A stretch of DNA of 64,000 bases from Gilvimarinus sp. 2_MG-2023 (GTDB taxonomy: Bacteria; Pseudomonadota; Gammaproteobacteria; Pseudomonadales; Cellvibrionaceae), in contig NZ_JAUOQM010000052.1 in assembly GCF_030547685.1 (NCBI RefSeq), positions 61,222-125,221 of the forward strand, in the 5' to 3' direction. Shown here piece by piece: positions 63,979 through 64,000 of the stretch; within the stretch, counting starts at the first letter, position 1; each line of letters opens with the position of its first letter. The notes under the pieces were generated by a model that worked only from the letters and a program-made list of their open reading frames with translations, made no database searches and had not been told where the DNA came from. The translations under genes were made by a program, and so were the position numbers.

Positions 63979-64000
63979 TGGTAAGCGCCAAACCAACCAC
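63978..64000 (+). CDS. Possible start of a gene coupled to the integrase (truncated)
   Basis: An ATG overlaps the integrase stop by one base (TGATG) and reads MVSAKPTT to the window end. This layout is typical of translationally coupled genes, but only eight codons are visible, so it is only a possibility. Confidence 0.3.

Overview
This window looks like a marine, agar-degrading gammaproteobacterium, most likely of the Cellvibrionales (Saccharophagus, Gilvimarinus, Simiduia or Marinagarivorans type). That placement is an inference from gene content. There are three GH50 agarases, a GH16 agarase with two CBM6 modules, a GH117 anhydrogalactosidase, two large TonB-dependent receptors of the Xanthomonas/Caulobacter type, a flavin halogenase plus SapC pair, and a Cys-rich/CBM6 protein. 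Almost all of the window is one agar utilisation region built from several transcription units. No rRNA, tRNA, CRISPR array or intact insertion sequence was seen.

Layout. 1-10 kb: the end of a TRAP transporter large permease, a Tat/lipoprotein PhoD-like phosphatase, a sodium:solute symporter with a chemoreceptor (minus strand), and GH50 number 1. 10-21.6 kb: a divergent metabolic block. IclR regulator, mutarotase-like protein and SDR run on the minus strand. On the plus strand a tightly coupled operon encodes a solute-binding-protein-like protein without a signal peptide, two class III CoA-transferases, an enoyl-CoA hydratase, an AldA-like dehydrogenase, a GH2 mannosidase-like enzyme and a cupin. 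21.9-26.3 kb: a royal-jelly/Yellow-type protein and TonB receptor 1. 26.3-37.3 kb: an operon of GH16 with an inserted discoidin domain, SSS symporter, GH117, FAD oxidoreductase, ECF sigma factor, FecR-LamG anti-sigma and lipoprotein GH50 number 2, with several start/stop overlaps. 37.6-42.1 kb: lipoprotein GH2 and a CBM6 protein, converging on a bidirectional hairpin. 42.6-51.8 kb: carbohydrate-binding lipoprotein and TonB receptor 2, divergent from halogenase, SapC and an ExoP-C-like protein. 52-60 kb: GH50 number 3, GH16-CBM6-CBM6, and a Kelch-DUF5060 protein. 60.2-64 kb: a small membrane protein, FabF with a TetR regulator, and a tyrosine recombinase, unrelated to agar.

How it fits together (inference from families). 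GH16 and lipoprotein GH50 enzymes cut agarose outside or at the cell surface. TonB receptors and the surface lipoprotein import oligosaccharides. GH50 and GH2 trim them. GH117, which has no signal peptide, splits neoagarobiose in the cytoplasm after uptake through the SSS symporters. The chemoreceptor may steer cells to these sugars. The anhydrogalactose cycloisomerase expected for the next steps is not in the window.

The most striking unlabelled signal is a 12-bp palindrome, ATTGTNNACAAT. It occurs exactly or with one mismatch in front of the chemoreceptor, GH50 number 1, the IclR/CoA-transferase divergent region, the Yellow-protein/TonB receptor 1 region, the CBM6 protein, TonB receptor 2/halogenase (two sites), GH50 number 3 and GH16. 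It resembles a FadR-type GntR operator and suggests one regulon whose regulator is encoded elsewhere. The second is the coupled operon that joins a cytoplasmic binding-protein fold to two CoA-transferases, for which I know no described pathway.
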